Below, one piece after another: positions 11,017-19,207 of a DNA stretch of 64,000 bases. The translations under genes and the position numbers were made by a program. Numbering within the stretch: the first letter of the stretch is position 1; each line of letters starts with the position of its first letter. Source of the stretch: Aliarcobacter skirrowii CCUG 10374 (GTDB taxonomy: Bacteria; Campylobacterota; Campylobacteria; Campylobacterales; Arcobacteraceae); contig NZ_CP032099.1 of NCBI RefSeq assembly GCF_003544835.1, forward strand, positions 1,178,001 to 1,242,000, written 5' to 3'. A model generated the notes under the pieces. It ran no database searches, had not been told where the DNA came from, and saw nothing but the letters and a program-made list of their open reading frames with translations.

Positions 11017-11049
11017 AAAAGAGTTTATCTATTTTAGATAAACTCTTTT
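11017..11049 (+). terminator. Rho-independent terminator of the HU gene
   Basis: 14-bp perfect stem from AAAAGAGTTTATCT to its complement, loop ATTTT, ending in a T-run. It lies 20 bases after the stop. Confidence 0.92.
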
Positions 11050-11065
11050 TTAATTTTAAAACTAT

Positions 11066-11149
11066 GCCAGTGTGATGGAATGGTAGACTTGGAAGATTCA
11101 AAATCTTTTGCCGTAAGGCGTGTCGGTTCGAGTCCGACCACTGGTACCA
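11066..11149 (+). tRNA. tRNA-Leu (anticodon CAA)
   Basis: The sequence starts GCCAGTG and ends CACTGGTACCA, so CCA is encoded. D-arm AATGGTAGACTT, anticodon stem GAAGA/TCTTT with loop TTCAAAA (anticodon CAA, reading UUG), a long class II variable arm GCCGTAAGGC, and a T-arm with GGTTCGAGTCC are all present. It is 84 nt. It lies directly between the HU terminator and the stop codon of the convergent TIGR02757 gene, and appears intact with no integrated element. Confidence 0.96.
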
Positions 11150-11926
11150 CTAAAAAATCTTCTCTTGACCTAATCTATAAATTGCGAAATCATATTTTAT
11201 AGGATCATTTGCTTCAAACTCTTTTAATTTTTTTGTTATTTCTAAAGCTGATTTTAGATTATATGTCTTGTTTTTTAGAAGTCCTAATTTTTGTGAAACT
11301 TTAAAAGTATGAGTATCTAAAGGTAAAATCAAATCTTTTTTATCTACATTTTTCCAAAGCCCAAGATCTATATTATCATCTCTTACCATCCATCTAAGAT
11401 ACATATTCCATCTTTTATATGGAGAATTTGACTCTTTTATATTTCCATTTTTATCTCTTTTAAAACTATTTCCAACTAAAAAATCAAATCCAGCAGATGA
11501 GTAGTTTGACTGTTCTTTAATATTTTTTATAACAAAATCAATACCCTCTAAAACACTATTTTCATTTTTATAAGCTTTATAAAATAACTCTTCTAAATTA
11601 GTTTTATCTTTTAATCTTTTAAAAGTTTTAAATACAGCTATTACATCAGAGCTATTTTGAAATCTATAGTAGTGATTTTTTAACTCTTTTTCTATAATTT
11701 CATCACTTTTATCTAATAGTGAAAAATCTAAACTATCTAAAAATTTAACTATTAATCTTGCATTTCCATAAGCAAACAAAGCACAAAGCAAAATAGAATA
11801 GTGACATTTTTGTCTTTTTGCAACAATTAATGGATCTGGCTTTTCATAGCTTACTTCAAAAATATTATTTCTAGCATTAACTTCAATATCCAAAAGTTCT
11901 TTTAGCTCTTTATCTTTTTGTGTCAT
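11150..11926 (-). CDS. TIGR02757/DUF2400 family protein
   Basis: About 258 residues. Features of the TIGR02757 family are seen: ILLCALFAYGNARLIVKFLD, a helical middle, RWMVRDDNIDLGLW, LPLDTHTFKVSQKLGLL and a C-terminal DPIKYDFAIYRLGQ. The alpha-helical architecture with LDTHTFK recalls helix-hairpin-helix DNA glycosylases, and a DNA-repair role has been suggested on that basis, but function is not established. The ATG at 11926 follows GGAATTAAA and is preferred over the upstream in-frame start at 11962, which runs into the divergent promoter. The stop abuts the CCA end of tRNA-Leu. Confidence 0.8.
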   Translation of the reverse strand: MTQKDKELKELLDIEVNARNNIFEVSYEKPDPLIVAKRQKCHYSILLCALFAYGNARLIVKFLDSLDFSLLDKSDEIIEKELKNHYYRFQNSSDVIAVFKTFKRLKDKTNLEELFYKAYKNENSVLEGIDFVIKNIKEQSNYSSAGFDFLVGNSFKRDKNGNIKESNSPYKRWNMYLRWMVRDDNIDLGLWKNVDKKDLILPLDTHTFKVSQKLGLLKNKTYNLKSALEITKKLKEFEANDPIKYDFAIYRLGQEKIF

Positions 11927-11950
11927 TTTAATTCCAAAATCAGTTTTGGG

Positions 11951-11956
11951 TATAAT
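11951..11956 (+). promoter_or_regulatory. Candidate -10 box for the SDR gene
   Basis: TATAAT preceded by GGG, 24 bases before the ATG at 11981, in the short divergent spacer. Confidence 0.5.
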
Positions 11957-11980
11957 AGCCAAAATTTTATTAGGAATCTT

Positions 11981-12802
11981 ATGAAAAATATACTAATTAC
12001 AGGTTGTTCAAGTGGTATTGGACTTGAAACTGCACTATTTTTAAAAAACAACAATATAAAAGTTTATGCAAGTGCAAGAGATGAAAAAGATGTAGAGATT
12101 TTAAAAAATTTAGGTTTTAAAACTTTTAAGATTGATGTTACAAAAAAAGATGAAATAAGTTTTGCTTTAAATGAAATTTTAAAAGAGGATAAAAAACTTG
12201 ATTCTGTTTTTAATAATGCTGGTTTTGCAATTCCAGGGGCTATTGAAGATATAAAAACTGATGATTTAAAAGAGCTTTTTGATACAAACTTTTTTGGACT
12301 TCATGAGCTTACAACTCAAGCTATGAAGATATTTAGAACTCAAGGATATGGAAAAATTATTCAACACAGCTCAGTTTTGGGAATTATCTCTTTAAGATTT
12401 AGAGGAGCTTATAATGCTAGTAAATATGCAATTGAAGGATTATGTGATACTTTAAGATTAGAGACTTTAAATAGTAATATTTATATAAGCACAATAAATA
12501 CTGGACCCGTTACTTCAAAATTTAGAGAAAACTCTTTAAAAAATTTTAAAGAAAAAATTGATATAAAAAGTAGTTTCTGGAAAAACTCTTATAAGAGTGA
12601 ACTAAAAGCAAGACTTGAAAGTAGTGATGATAAAGGAGCTTTTACACTTCCACCAATAAGCGTTGCAAAAGTTGTTTTAAAAATTTTAAACTCTCCTAAT
12701 CCAAAACCAAGATACTATGTAACAAAAGCTACATATATATTAGGTTTTGCAAAAAGAGTTTTAAGTACATCTTGGCTTGATAAATTGCTTGTTAAAATTT
12801 AG
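11981..12802 (+). CDS. Short-chain dehydrogenase/reductase
   Basis: A 273-residue classical SDR with the NAD(P)-binding TGCSSGIGLETA at residues 7-18, the NNAG motif as FNNAGFAIPG, a catalytic Ser in IIQHSSVLGI and YNASKYAIEGL with the Tyr-x3-Lys pair. A C-terminal hydrophobic, basic tail resembles the SDR subgroup containing retinol- and 17-beta-type enzymes. The ATG at 11981 has AGGAATCTT in front; an upstream open frame from 11918 is rejected because it lies across the divergent promoter. The substrate is not predictable. It stands just before an accessory patch. Confidence 0.88.
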   Translation: MKNILITGCSSGIGLETALFLKNNNIKVYASARDEKDVEILKNLGFKTFKIDVTKKDEISFALNEILKEDKKLDSVFNNAGFAIPGAIEDIKTDDLKELFDTNFFGLHELTTQAMKIFRTQGYGKIIQHSSVLGIISLRFRGAYNASKYAIEGLCDTLRLETLNSNIYISTINTGPVTSKFRENSLKNFKEKIDIKSSFWKNSYKSELKARLESSDDKGAFTLPPISVAKVVLKILNSPNPKPRYYVTKATYILGFAKRVLSTSWLDKLLVKI

Positions 12803-12828
12803 TATTTTTAATAGTTATTTATTAAAAA

Positions 12829-12909
12829 TTATTTAGAAGGTGGATTATTTCCTCTACCTTTTCCTGATGGCTTACCTGTTGTACTCGGTGCATTTACTGG
12901 TCTTGACAT
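12829..12909 (-). CDS. Tiny Gly/Pro/Ser-rich basic protein (26 residues)
   Basis: ATG at 12909 follows AAAGGAAAAATT, a good ribosome binding site, and opens 26 codons: a basic, disordered peptide starting MSRPVNAPSTTGKPSGKGRG and ending NNPPSK. It begins 11 bases after the HicA-like stop and is therefore the third gene of a three-gene unit. Composition is close to that of the 49-residue protein at the other end of the unit (Asn, Gly, Ser, Lys, Pro). I do not know its function. The ribosome binding site, compact spacing and non-random composition argue that it is translated. Confidence 0.55.
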   Translation of the reverse strand: MSRPVNAPSTTGKPSGKGRGNNPPSK

Positions 12910-12920
12910 AATTTTTCCTT

Positions 12921-13154
12921 TTATAATAAATTAATTGAGTTTATAAACTCATATTTTGAAATACCAATATCTCTTAATATTCCACCTAACAATCCTAATT
13001 TAACCAGTTTCTTTTTATAAACAGGAATGGTAATAGATTTCATATTTTCGTGAACAAAAATTCTATGATTACCTTTTTGCCTGTCAAATCTATAACCTAT
13101 AGATTTGACAAACTTGATTAATTCCCTACCTGTTACATTAGATAAAGAAGCCAT
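12921..13154 (-). CDS. HicA-family toxin-like protein
   Basis: A 77-residue double-stranded-RNA-binding-fold protein of the HicA/YcfA type: VTGRELIKFVKSIGYRFDRQ, then KGNHRIFVHE containing the catalytic-type His, then SITIPVYKKKLVKLGLLGGIL ending in IGISKYEF. HicA toxins are translation-independent mRNA interferases normally silenced by a neighbouring HicB. No HicB is visible on either side. Instead the gene overlaps the stop of a 49-residue Asn/Gly-rich protein by one base (TAATG) and is followed 11 bases later by a 26-residue peptide. It could be a toxin with an atypical partner, or a domesticated HicA-fold RNA-binding protein. Confidence 0.85.
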   Translation of the reverse strand: MASLSNVTGRELIKFVKSIGYRFDRQKGNHRIFVHENMKSITIPVYKKKLVKLGLLGGILRDIGISKYEFINSINLL

Positions 13155-13303
13155 TATTTACCTTTTGAACCTTTAGTGTTGCTAGGGTTGTTCGGGTTCA
13201 TTTGAGCACCTCTATTTCCATGCACTTTTGCATTTGCACTGTTTGTACCACTTGTACCTTTGTTTGAATTTGCTTGATTTGATTTGTGATTATTATTTGA
13301 CAT
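13154..13303 (-). CDS. Small Asn/Gly/Ser-rich basic protein (49 residues)
   Basis: ATG at 13303 is preceded by AGGAGAATATT, a strong ribosome binding site. The 49 residues (MSNNNHKSNQANSNKGTSGT, ending SNTKGSKGK) are low-complexity, hydrophilic and basic, with two NPNNP/NRG-type motifs and no hydrophobic core, so the protein is probably disordered. Its stop overlaps the ATG of the HicA-like gene by one base (TAATG), implying translational coupling. No family was recognised with confidence. In position it replaces the antitoxin one would expect beside HicA. Confidence 0.7.
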   Translation of the reverse strand: MSNNNHKSNQANSNKGTSGTNSANAKVHGNRGAQMNPNNPSNTKGSKGK

Positions 13304-13379
13304 AATATTCTCCTAAAATAAATTCTGATAGCATTTCTCCATCAGTAAAGAAATTATTACATATCAATTGGGGACAAAA

Positions 13380-13715
13380 ATGGAGACAAAATCTAGAATC
13401 TCTAAAGAATTTATAAATTTATTTGAAAAATTTGAAAATGATATAAAATATTCAGAAAAACTTGACATAAATACCTTTTATGGATTTTCTAAATATTATT
13501 TAAAAAATAATCCATTTTCTGAAGAAAATAATACAAAAGATAATCCAACAAAAAATTTAGAGAGAAAGTTAAAAAGATGGAAAGAGAGATTATATAACAA
13601 TACTTTTCAAGAAAAAACTTTTAAAGAGTTACTTAAATATCATAAAAGTTTAAATGAAGATTATTGTTATCAGGAATTACTTCCTGATGAATATCCAAAA
13701 CATTGGTTTGACTAA
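13380..13715 (+). CDS. Hypothetical protein, 111 residues
   Basis: Not recognised. A hydrophilic, mostly helical protein (ISKEFINLFEKFENDIKY, later RKLKRWKERLYNN), rich in Lys, Glu and Asn, with an aromatic C-terminus (PDEYPKHWFD). The ATG at 13380 is chosen, with GGGGAC upstream; a TTG four codons earlier is in frame but contains that site. No signal or membrane segment. It sits in the accessory patch between the HicA unit and the zinc-ribbon gene, whose stop overlaps its own by 4 bases. Confidence 0.55.
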   Translation: METKSRISKEFINLFEKFENDIKYSEKLDINTFYGFSKYYLKNNPFSEENNTKDNPTKNLERKLKRWKERLYNNTFQEKTFKELLKYHKSLNEDYCYQELLPDEYPKHWFD

Positions 13716-14146
13716 TTTTTACAACTTTTATATTTATCCTTTAAAATATCAATAAGCCAAGATTCACCATATAATCTAGCTTTTTGAGCATCAACAATTC
13801 CTGCCATAGACTCAACTGCACAAGCACAATTATCTCTAACTATTTCAGTCTTACCATAGTAAAATGTACACCAACTCATCATTTTATATTCTGTTTTTAC
13901 AGAGGGTCTTTGAATATTTAAATAACTATCAGCAACTGCTCCTATTCCTGAACCTATTAAAAGTGTTGTTAACCCAGAAATAATATAAGATTTATATTTA
14001 TTTCCTACAAAACTTTTTTCACACTTTTTACATTTTATATCTTTTGATAATAAAATTTTATTCTCTTCTGAGCATTCATCACATATAATTATCATTGAAT
14101 TATCAATATTTTTATCTTCAACTTTGATATTATCTTTATGAAGCAT
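13712..14146 (-). CDS. Zinc-ribbon membrane protein, hypothetical
   Basis: 144 residues. The N-terminal cytoplasmic part holds a zinc ribbon formed by CDEC (about 23-26) and CKKC (about 38-41). A single hydrophobic span follows (about 54-72, IISGLTTLLIGSGIGAVA), then an outer domain with three or four cysteines (SWCTFYYGK, DNCACAVES, KSCKN) that could form disulphides. No known family identified. A zinc-ribbon-plus-anchor build is common in small stress or surveillance proteins but gives no function. It belongs to the same accessory patch as the HicA trio. Confidence 0.65.
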   Translation of the reverse strand: MLHKDNIKVEDKNIDNSMIIICDECSEENKILLSKDIKCKKCEKSFVGNKYKSYIISGLTTLLIGSGIGAVADSYLNIQRPSVKTEYKMMSWCTFYYGKTEIVRDNCACAVESMAGIVDAQKARLYGESWLIDILKDKYKSCKN

Positions 14147-14172
14147 TTTTCCCCTTTATAAAATTATCAAAA

Positions 14173-14973
14173 TTATTTTGCAATCTCTTTTTTATTTGCC
14201 ATATTTTGTAGATAATCACTTATTTGAATTAGACAAAAAGTTATAATAAATATCATAAATCCAGGGAAAAAACTAACCCACCAAGCAATATCTATTACAG
14301 TTTTTCCATCACTTAACAAACTTCCCCAGCTCATTTGTGGTGGATTAATTCCAAGTCCCAAAAAAGAAAGCCCTGATTCTGCTAAAATTGAACCAGCAAC
14401 TCCAAATGAAAAAGAGATTAAAAAAATAGGCGCTAAAAGTGGAGCAAAATATTTTAAGATAATTTTTGTTTTACTCACACTTGATACTTTTAGAATCTTT
14501 ATAAATGGTTTATTTGATAGTGCAAAACTCTCACTTCTTATCATTCTTGACATACCCATCCAACCCGTTATTGAAATAACAACAATTAAAATAAGAGTGT
14601 TTGCTTCAATATATGAAACTAATGCTAAAAGCAAAAAGAATGTTGGAAAAGTTAAAAATAGATCAATTATAATTGTAACTGCTTTATCAACATTTCCTTT
14701 AAAATAACCTGCAGTTATTCCAACAATAAGTCCTAAAAAAGATGAAAAACTAGCAGCTAAAAATCCAATAATCAGTGAAGTTTGACCACCTTGCAAAACC
14801 CTAGCAAAAACATCTCTTCCTAATCTATCTGTTCCCATTATATGTTCAAAGCTAGGAGCTAAAAGAATCTTTTGTGGATTTAACTCATAAGGTGAAACTG
14901 TATAAAAAATTGGCAAAATAAACATTGCCAAACTAACAGTTACCAACAAAATAAAGGCAAATCTAAACATCAA
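14173..14973 (-). CDS. Peptide/nickel-type ABC transporter permease (DppC/OppC/YejE class)
   Basis: A 266-residue membrane protein with six predicted spans. The N-terminal GTDRLGRDVFARVLQGGQTS is the DppC/OppC signature, and the cytoplasmic EAA-like loop is seen in ESGLSFLGLGINPPQMSWG near the C-terminus. Such permeases pair with a DppB-like subunit, an ATPase and a periplasmic binding protein to import oligopeptides or nickel chelates. None of these partners is adjacent in the window. The start overlaps the rsmD stop by 4 bases (ATGA), so it is cotranscribed with rsmD. Confidence 0.88.
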   Translation of the reverse strand: MMFRFAFILLVTVSLAMFILPIFYTVSPYELNPQKILLAPSFEHIMGTDRLGRDVFARVLQGGQTSLIIGFLAASFSSFLGLIVGITAGYFKGNVDKAVTIIIDLFLTFPTFFLLLALVSYIEANTLILIVVISITGWMGMSRMIRSESFALSNKPFIKILKVSSVSKTKIILKYFAPLLAPIFLISFSFGVAGSILAESGLSFLGLGINPPQMSWGSLLSDGKTVIDIAWWVSFFPGFMIFIITFCLIQISDYLQNMANKKEIAK

Positions 14974-15563
14974 ATAGTATAACTATAATAAGATAGTGAA
15001 CTTTTGCCAAATTTTCTAGTTTTTTCTAAACTAAATTTTCCTAGAATCTTTGGAACTTCAAGTTTTGACTCATGCTCAATTATGATTTTAAAAATATTAT
15101 CTGACTCTATATTTTCAATCATTCTAAAAGATTTATCATAAATATCATTCATTCCATCTCTATAGTCAAAAGGTGGATCAACATATAAAACTATCTCATC
15201 TTTAGAATTTTTTAAAAAGTCTAAAATTAAAGGTGTTTGAACAAAGGCATTTCCTTGGATTGTTTGACACTTTTCAATATCAACTTTTTTACAATTTTTT
15301 AATAAAATTGAGTAAGAGTTTTTATCAAGTTCTATAAAATAAGCTCTTTTTGCACCTCTACTAATAGCTTCAAGACCAATAGAACCACTTCCAGCGAATG
15401 ACTCTATAAATATTTTATCAATAATATCAAATTGCAAAACATTGAAAACTGACTCTTTTAAAACAGCTTTTGAACTTCTTGTAACATCAAGAGATGGTAA
15501 ATCTAAAATTTTTCCTTTGTAAGCACCTGCTATAATTTTTGTTGTTGGTTTTGCTTCTTTCAT
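14970..15563 (-). CDS. rsmD: 16S rRNA (guanine-966-N2)-methyltransferase
   Basis: 197 residues. KIIAGAYKGKILDLP and TRSSKAVLKESVFNVLQ are the RsmD N-terminal signatures. The SAM-binding motif is FIESFAGSGSIGLEAISRGA, and the catalytic motif is YVDPPFDY (a DPPF/Y tetrad typical of exocyclic amino methyltransferases). Length is normal. It is cotranscribed with the ABC permease downstream and with rny and the folate ligase upstream (18 bases from rny). Confidence 0.95.
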   Translation of the reverse strand: MKEAKPTTKIIAGAYKGKILDLPSLDVTRSSKAVLKESVFNVLQFDIIDKIFIESFAGSGSIGLEAISRGAKRAYFIELDKNSYSILLKNCKKVDIEKCQTIQGNAFVQTPLILDFLKNSKDEIVLYVDPPFDYRDGMNDIYDKSFRMIENIESDNIFKIIIEHESKLEVPKILGKFSLEKTRKFGKSSLSYYSYTI

Positions 15564-15581
15564 ATTTTTGCCTTTTATAGA

Positions 15582-17126
15582 TTATCTAGCGTAACTTTCA
15601 GCTCTTAACTCTCTTATTACATTTATTTTTATCTCACCTGGATATTGAACTTTCTCTTCAATCTCTTTTGCTATCTCAGTTGCCAATAAAACTGCCTCAT
15701 CATCATTTACAAGATTTGCATTTACTATAACTCGCACTTCTCGTCCAGCATTAATAGCATAAGCATTTGTAACACCAATTTTACTTGTAGTTATATTTTC
15801 AATCTCTTCAACTCGTTTTAAGAAGCTCTCTAAAACTTCTCTTCTTGCCCCTGGTCTTGCAGCACTTAAAGCATCAGCTGCACAAACAGCTGCACTTTCA
15901 ACATTTATTGGCTCTTCATGACCATGATGAGCATAAATTGCATTTATCACAGTTTCACACTCTCCATATCTTTTACAAATATCAGCACCTAAATCAACAT
16001 GACTTCCAGGAGCTTCATGAGTTAAAGCTTTTCCAATATCATGCATAAGTCCAGCTCTTCTTGCAAGTATTGCATCTCCACCCATTTGTGCAGCAATAAG
16101 ACCTGCTAAATGAGCAACTTCTAGTGTATGTGCAAGTGCATTTTGTCCATAACTTGCTCTATATCTTAATCTTCCAACAAGTTTGATAAGTTCAGGATGC
16201 ATAGATTTAATTCCAAGTTCCATAACAACATCTTCACCCTCTTTTTGAATATTTTTATCAAATTCAGCTTTTACTTTTTTGTAAATTTCTTCAATTCTTG
16301 CTGGTTGAATTCTTCCATCTTCAAGTAGCTCTTGAATTGTTCTTGTAGCAATGGCACGTCTGTATAGATTAAAAGATGAAACCGTAATTGTATTTGGAGT
16401 ATCATCTATAATAATATCAACACCTAAAAGCATCTCTAATGCTTTTATATTTCTACCCTCTTTTCCAATAATCTTTCCTTTTGTCTCTTCATCATTTAAA
16501 GGAATATTATTTATAAGTCTCTCTGCTGCAAACTCTCCTGCATATCTAGTAACTGCTTGAGACAAAATATTATTAATCTCCTGTTTTGAGTTTTGCTCAG
16601 CAAGTTTATATTTTTTTCTAAATATTGAAGATATTGTAGCTCGTGAATCCTCTTCAACTTTTTTTAACATCAACTCTTTTGCTTCACTTTTTGTAAGACC
16701 AGAACCATTTTCTAAGATCTTCATAGCTTCTAAAGTTTTTTGTTCATAAGCCTTTTTTTGCTCTTCTAAACCATCTTTTAGAGTTCTAATTTTTCTATTA
16801 TTCTCTTCAATCTGCTCTTTTTCTCTTTTTATAGCTTTTAATTCACTCTCTAAATGCTCATTTAAATCTTTCTCTTTTTTCTCTATTTTAAAGAGCATAT
16901 TCTCATACTCTTTTCTAGCATTTTTAAACTCTCTATCACACTCAAACTTTGCTTTTAGCTGAGCGTCTTTTAGTGCAACTTCAGCTTCATGCTCAATTAT
17001 TCTTGCTTTTGCTTTTGCTTGTTCAATAAATACTTCAAACTTTGCTTTATGTATTTTTCTAACAACAAAAACAGTAATTGCAGAACTTAAAAAAGCTACA
17101 ACTATTGCTAATATTATACTCTCCAT
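15582..17126 (-). CDS. rny: Ribonuclease Y
   Basis: A 514-residue membrane-anchored endoribonuclease that starts mRNA decay. An N-terminal span (about 1-22) is followed by a long charged coiled coil (about 30-170), a KH domain with GKIIGKEGRNIKALEMLLGV (about 215), and an HD domain with HTLEVAHLAGL and MHDIGKALTHE carrying the metal-binding His/Asp pair, then HHGHEEP. Domain order and length match the family exactly. It is the second gene of the folate ligase-rny-rsmD-permease operon. Confidence 0.97.
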   Translation of the reverse strand: MESIILAIVVAFLSSAITVFVVRKIHKAKFEVFIEQAKAKARIIEHEAEVALKDAQLKAKFECDREFKNARKEYENMLFKIEKKEKDLNEHLESELKAIKREKEQIEENNRKIRTLKDGLEEQKKAYEQKTLEAMKILENGSGLTKSEAKELMLKKVEEDSRATISSIFRKKYKLAEQNSKQEINNILSQAVTRYAGEFAAERLINNIPLNDEETKGKIIGKEGRNIKALEMLLGVDIIIDDTPNTITVSSFNLYRRAIATRTIQELLEDGRIQPARIEEIYKKVKAEFDKNIQKEGEDVVMELGIKSMHPELIKLVGRLRYRASYGQNALAHTLEVAHLAGLIAAQMGGDAILARRAGLMHDIGKALTHEAPGSHVDLGADICKRYGECETVINAIYAHHGHEEPINVESAAVCAADALSAARPGARREVLESFLKRVEEIENITTSKIGVTNAYAINAGREVRVIVNANLVNDDEAVLLATEIAKEIEEKVQYPGEIKINVIRELRAESYAR

Positions 17127-17132
17127 TTTAAC

Positions 17133-17669
17133 CTATCCCGTAATTATATAATCTGCTTTTATATCGTAATTATCACTTAAAATCTCTTCACTTTTACAAA
17201 GTACTAATTGAGTAAATATTATTGTAGGTTTATAATCTAATCTATCAAAAAATCTATCATACATCCCTTTTCCAAAACCGATTCTTTTATTAAGTTTATC
17301 AACACCAACTATTGGAACAACTGCCAAATCTATTTTTGGTGGTTTTATAAATGAATTGTTTGGCTCTTTTATGTTGAAGCTTTTTTTATTTAAAGGTAAC
17401 CTATACTTTACAATTTTAAAGCTATCTTCAAACATATAAGGTACATAAATATTTTTTCTATTCATTCTTAGCTCTTGAATTAAAGGCTTAATATCTACCT
17501 CTAAATCTAAAGGCAAATAGAGCATTATATTGTTTGCATTATATTTTTTGATAATTTTTTTTAAATTATTAACAACTAATTTACTTTTTGAGTACCTTGA
17601 ACTTTGCGCAATAGATTTTAATCTTTTTAAACACAACTTTCTAAAACTGCTCTTTTGATTTGTTATCAT
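17133..17669 (-). CDS. 5-formyltetrahydrofolate cyclo-ligase
   Basis: A 178-residue 5-FTHF cyclo-ligase (5,10-methenyl-THF synthetase, YgfA type), which uses ATP to rescue 5-formyl-THF. Motifs: MLYLPLDLEVDIKPLI, NIYVPYM, DLAVVPIVGVDKLNKRIGFG and GKGMYDRFFDR, the ATP/folate-binding signature. It is 6 bases upstream of rny in the same orientation, first in the operon. The intergenic 17670-17728 is divergent with the TlpA-like gene. Confidence 0.93.
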   Translation of the reverse strand: MITNQKSSFRKLCLKRLKSIAQSSRYSKSKLVVNNLKKIIKKYNANNIMLYLPLDLEVDIKPLIQELRMNRKNIYVPYMFEDSFKIVKYRLPLNKKSFNIKEPNNSFIKPPKIDLAVVPIVGVDKLNKRIGFGKGMYDRFFDRLDYKPTIIFTQLVLCKSEEILSDNYDIKADYIITG

Positions 17670-17728
17670 TTAAGCCTCTCTTAGGTAAAATCACTACCTA
17701 ATTAACAATTTTACCTAAAGGAATTGAA

Positions 17729-18268
17729 ATGAAGTTTAAAATTTTATCTATTTTTATAATTTTTATATCAATATTTTTTACAGCATGCGAGAATAAACCA
17801 AAAGAGGAGATAAAAAAAGTTGAAGAGTTTAAAAAATACTCTTTAAAAACTACAGATAACTCTACAATTAATATAACTCTAAAAGATAATAAAATTTTAT
17901 TAGAAAATAGTGACAATAAGATAGTTCTTTTAAACTTCTTTACTACATGGTGCCCAGCTTGTAAGGCTCAATTTTCAAATTTAGTAAAACTACAAGATAT
18001 ATTTCAAAATGATATAATTATAGTTGGAGTTTTGCTTGAAGATTTAAAATCAGATGAAGAGATTCTTCAATTTATTACAAAGTATGATATAAACCATCCT
18101 ATTACAAACTCTTCAAATGGAATTGAACTAGCAAAAGAGTTAGGTGGAATAAAAGCAATTCCAAAACTTTTTATTTTGGATAAAGAGGGTAATATATTTG
18201 AGACAATTACAGGGATATCTCCAACAGAGATGTTAGATATTAAAATTAAAAAATTATTAGAGAGATAA
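17729..18268 (+). CDS. TlpA-like thioredoxin-fold lipoprotein
   Basis: 179 residues. The signal ends in a lipobox (FTAC, Cys20), so the protein is membrane-anchored and periplasmic. A thioredoxin fold follows with the redox centre TTWCPACK (Cys75, Cys78) and the cis-Pro in GGIKAIPKLFILD. TlpA/ResA-like proteins reduce disulphides, often for cytochrome c maturation. The start has CCTAAAGGAATTG just upstream. The stop is one base from ftsY, suggesting translational coupling. Confidence 0.9.
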   Translation: MKFKILSIFIIFISIFFTACENKPKEEIKKVEEFKKYSLKTTDNSTINITLKDNKILLENSDNKIVLLNFFTTWCPACKAQFSNLVKLQDIFQNDIIIVGVLLEDLKSDEEILQFITKYDINHPITNSSNGIELAKELGGIKAIPKLFILDKEGNIFETITGISPTEMLDIKIKKLLER

Positions 18269-18269
18269 G

Positions 18270-19196
18270 ATGTTTGGATTTTTAAAAAAAGATAAAAATA
18301 GTTCCACTGAAGCTGAAAATAAAAACTTTTTATCTAAAGCTTTAGATAAAACTTTTTCATCTATAAAAACTATTGTTCCACAAAAAAAAGAGAAGATTAG
18401 TTTTGAAGATATTGAAGAGCTTTTAATAGAAGCTGATGTTGAGTATGAGATTATTGAAAAGGCTATGAATGGACTTCCTTCAATGATTTCAAGAAGAGAG
18501 TTAAGACATAGACTTGTAATGCTTTTTGAGCATAGTGTTGATGTTGATTTTACAAAATTTGAAAAACCTTTTGTAAGACTTATAATTGGAGTTAATGGAG
18601 CTGGTAAAACTACAACTATTGCTAAACTTGCTAATAGGCTTAAAAAAAGTGGGCAAAGTGTTATTTTAGGAGCTGGAGATACATTTAGAGCAGCTGCAAT
18701 TGAGCAATTAAGCTCTTGGGCAAACAGACTTGATATTCCAATAATCAAAACAAAACAAGGTCACGATTCAAGTGCTGTTGCATTTGATACAATAAATTCA
18801 GCAATCTCAAGAGATATTGATAATGTAATAATTGATACAGCAGGAAGACTTCAAACTCAAACAAATCTAAACAATGAGTTGAAAAAAATAGTTAGAATTT
18901 GTGAAAAAGCTTTGAATAATAAACCATTTTTAAAAATCATGATTCTTGATGGAACACAAGGAAACAGTGCAATAGCTCAAGCAAAAGCTTTTAATGAGAT
19001 GGTAAAAGTTGATGGGATTATTGTTACAAAACTTGATGGAACAGCAAAAGGTGGAGCACTTTTTTCAATATCAAATCAACTAGAACTTCCAATTTTTTAT
19101 ATAGGAATTGGAGAGAAAGAGGATGATTTAATTGAATTTAGTCCTGATTCATTTGTTGATAGTTTACTTGATGAGATATATTTAAAAGAAGAATAA
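18270..19196 (+). CDS. ftsY: Signal recognition particle receptor FtsY
   Basis: 308-residue SRP GTPase with an N domain and a G domain: GVNGAGKTTTIAKLA (P-loop, about 110-125), GAGDTFRAAAIEQL, DTAGRLQTQTNL, TKLDGTAKGGALFS and YIGIGEKEDDL. The short acidic/basic A region at the N-terminus is compact, as in Campylobacterota. It docks ribosome-SRP complexes at the SecYEG translocon. It is in an operon with the TlpA-like gene upstream and the TonB-like gene downstream. Confidence 0.97.
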   Translation: MFGFLKKDKNSSTEAENKNFLSKALDKTFSSIKTIVPQKKEKISFEDIEELLIEADVEYEIIEKAMNGLPSMISRRELRHRLVMLFEHSVDVDFTKFEKPFVRLIIGVNGAGKTTTIAKLANRLKKSGQSVILGAGDTFRAAAIEQLSSWANRLDIPIIKTKQGHDSSAVAFDTINSAISRDIDNVIIDTAGRLQTQTNLNNELKKIVRICEKALNNKPFLKIMILDGTQGNSAIAQAKAFNEMVKVDGIIVTKLDGTAKGGALFSISNQLELPIFYIGIGEKEDDLIEFSPDSFVDSLLDEIYLKEE

Positions 19197-19207
19197 GGGG
19201 GAAAGTT

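Noticed and set aside
13154-13303. The 49-residue protein as a HicB antitoxin
   Set aside because: It has no HicB fold, no RHH or HTH motif and is far too short and disordered; any antitoxin role would be of a new type.
18257-18748. A 163-codon open frame opposite ftsY
   Set aside because: It lies fully antisense to a conserved GTPase, has no ribosome binding site, and its composition mirrors the ftsY codon pattern.
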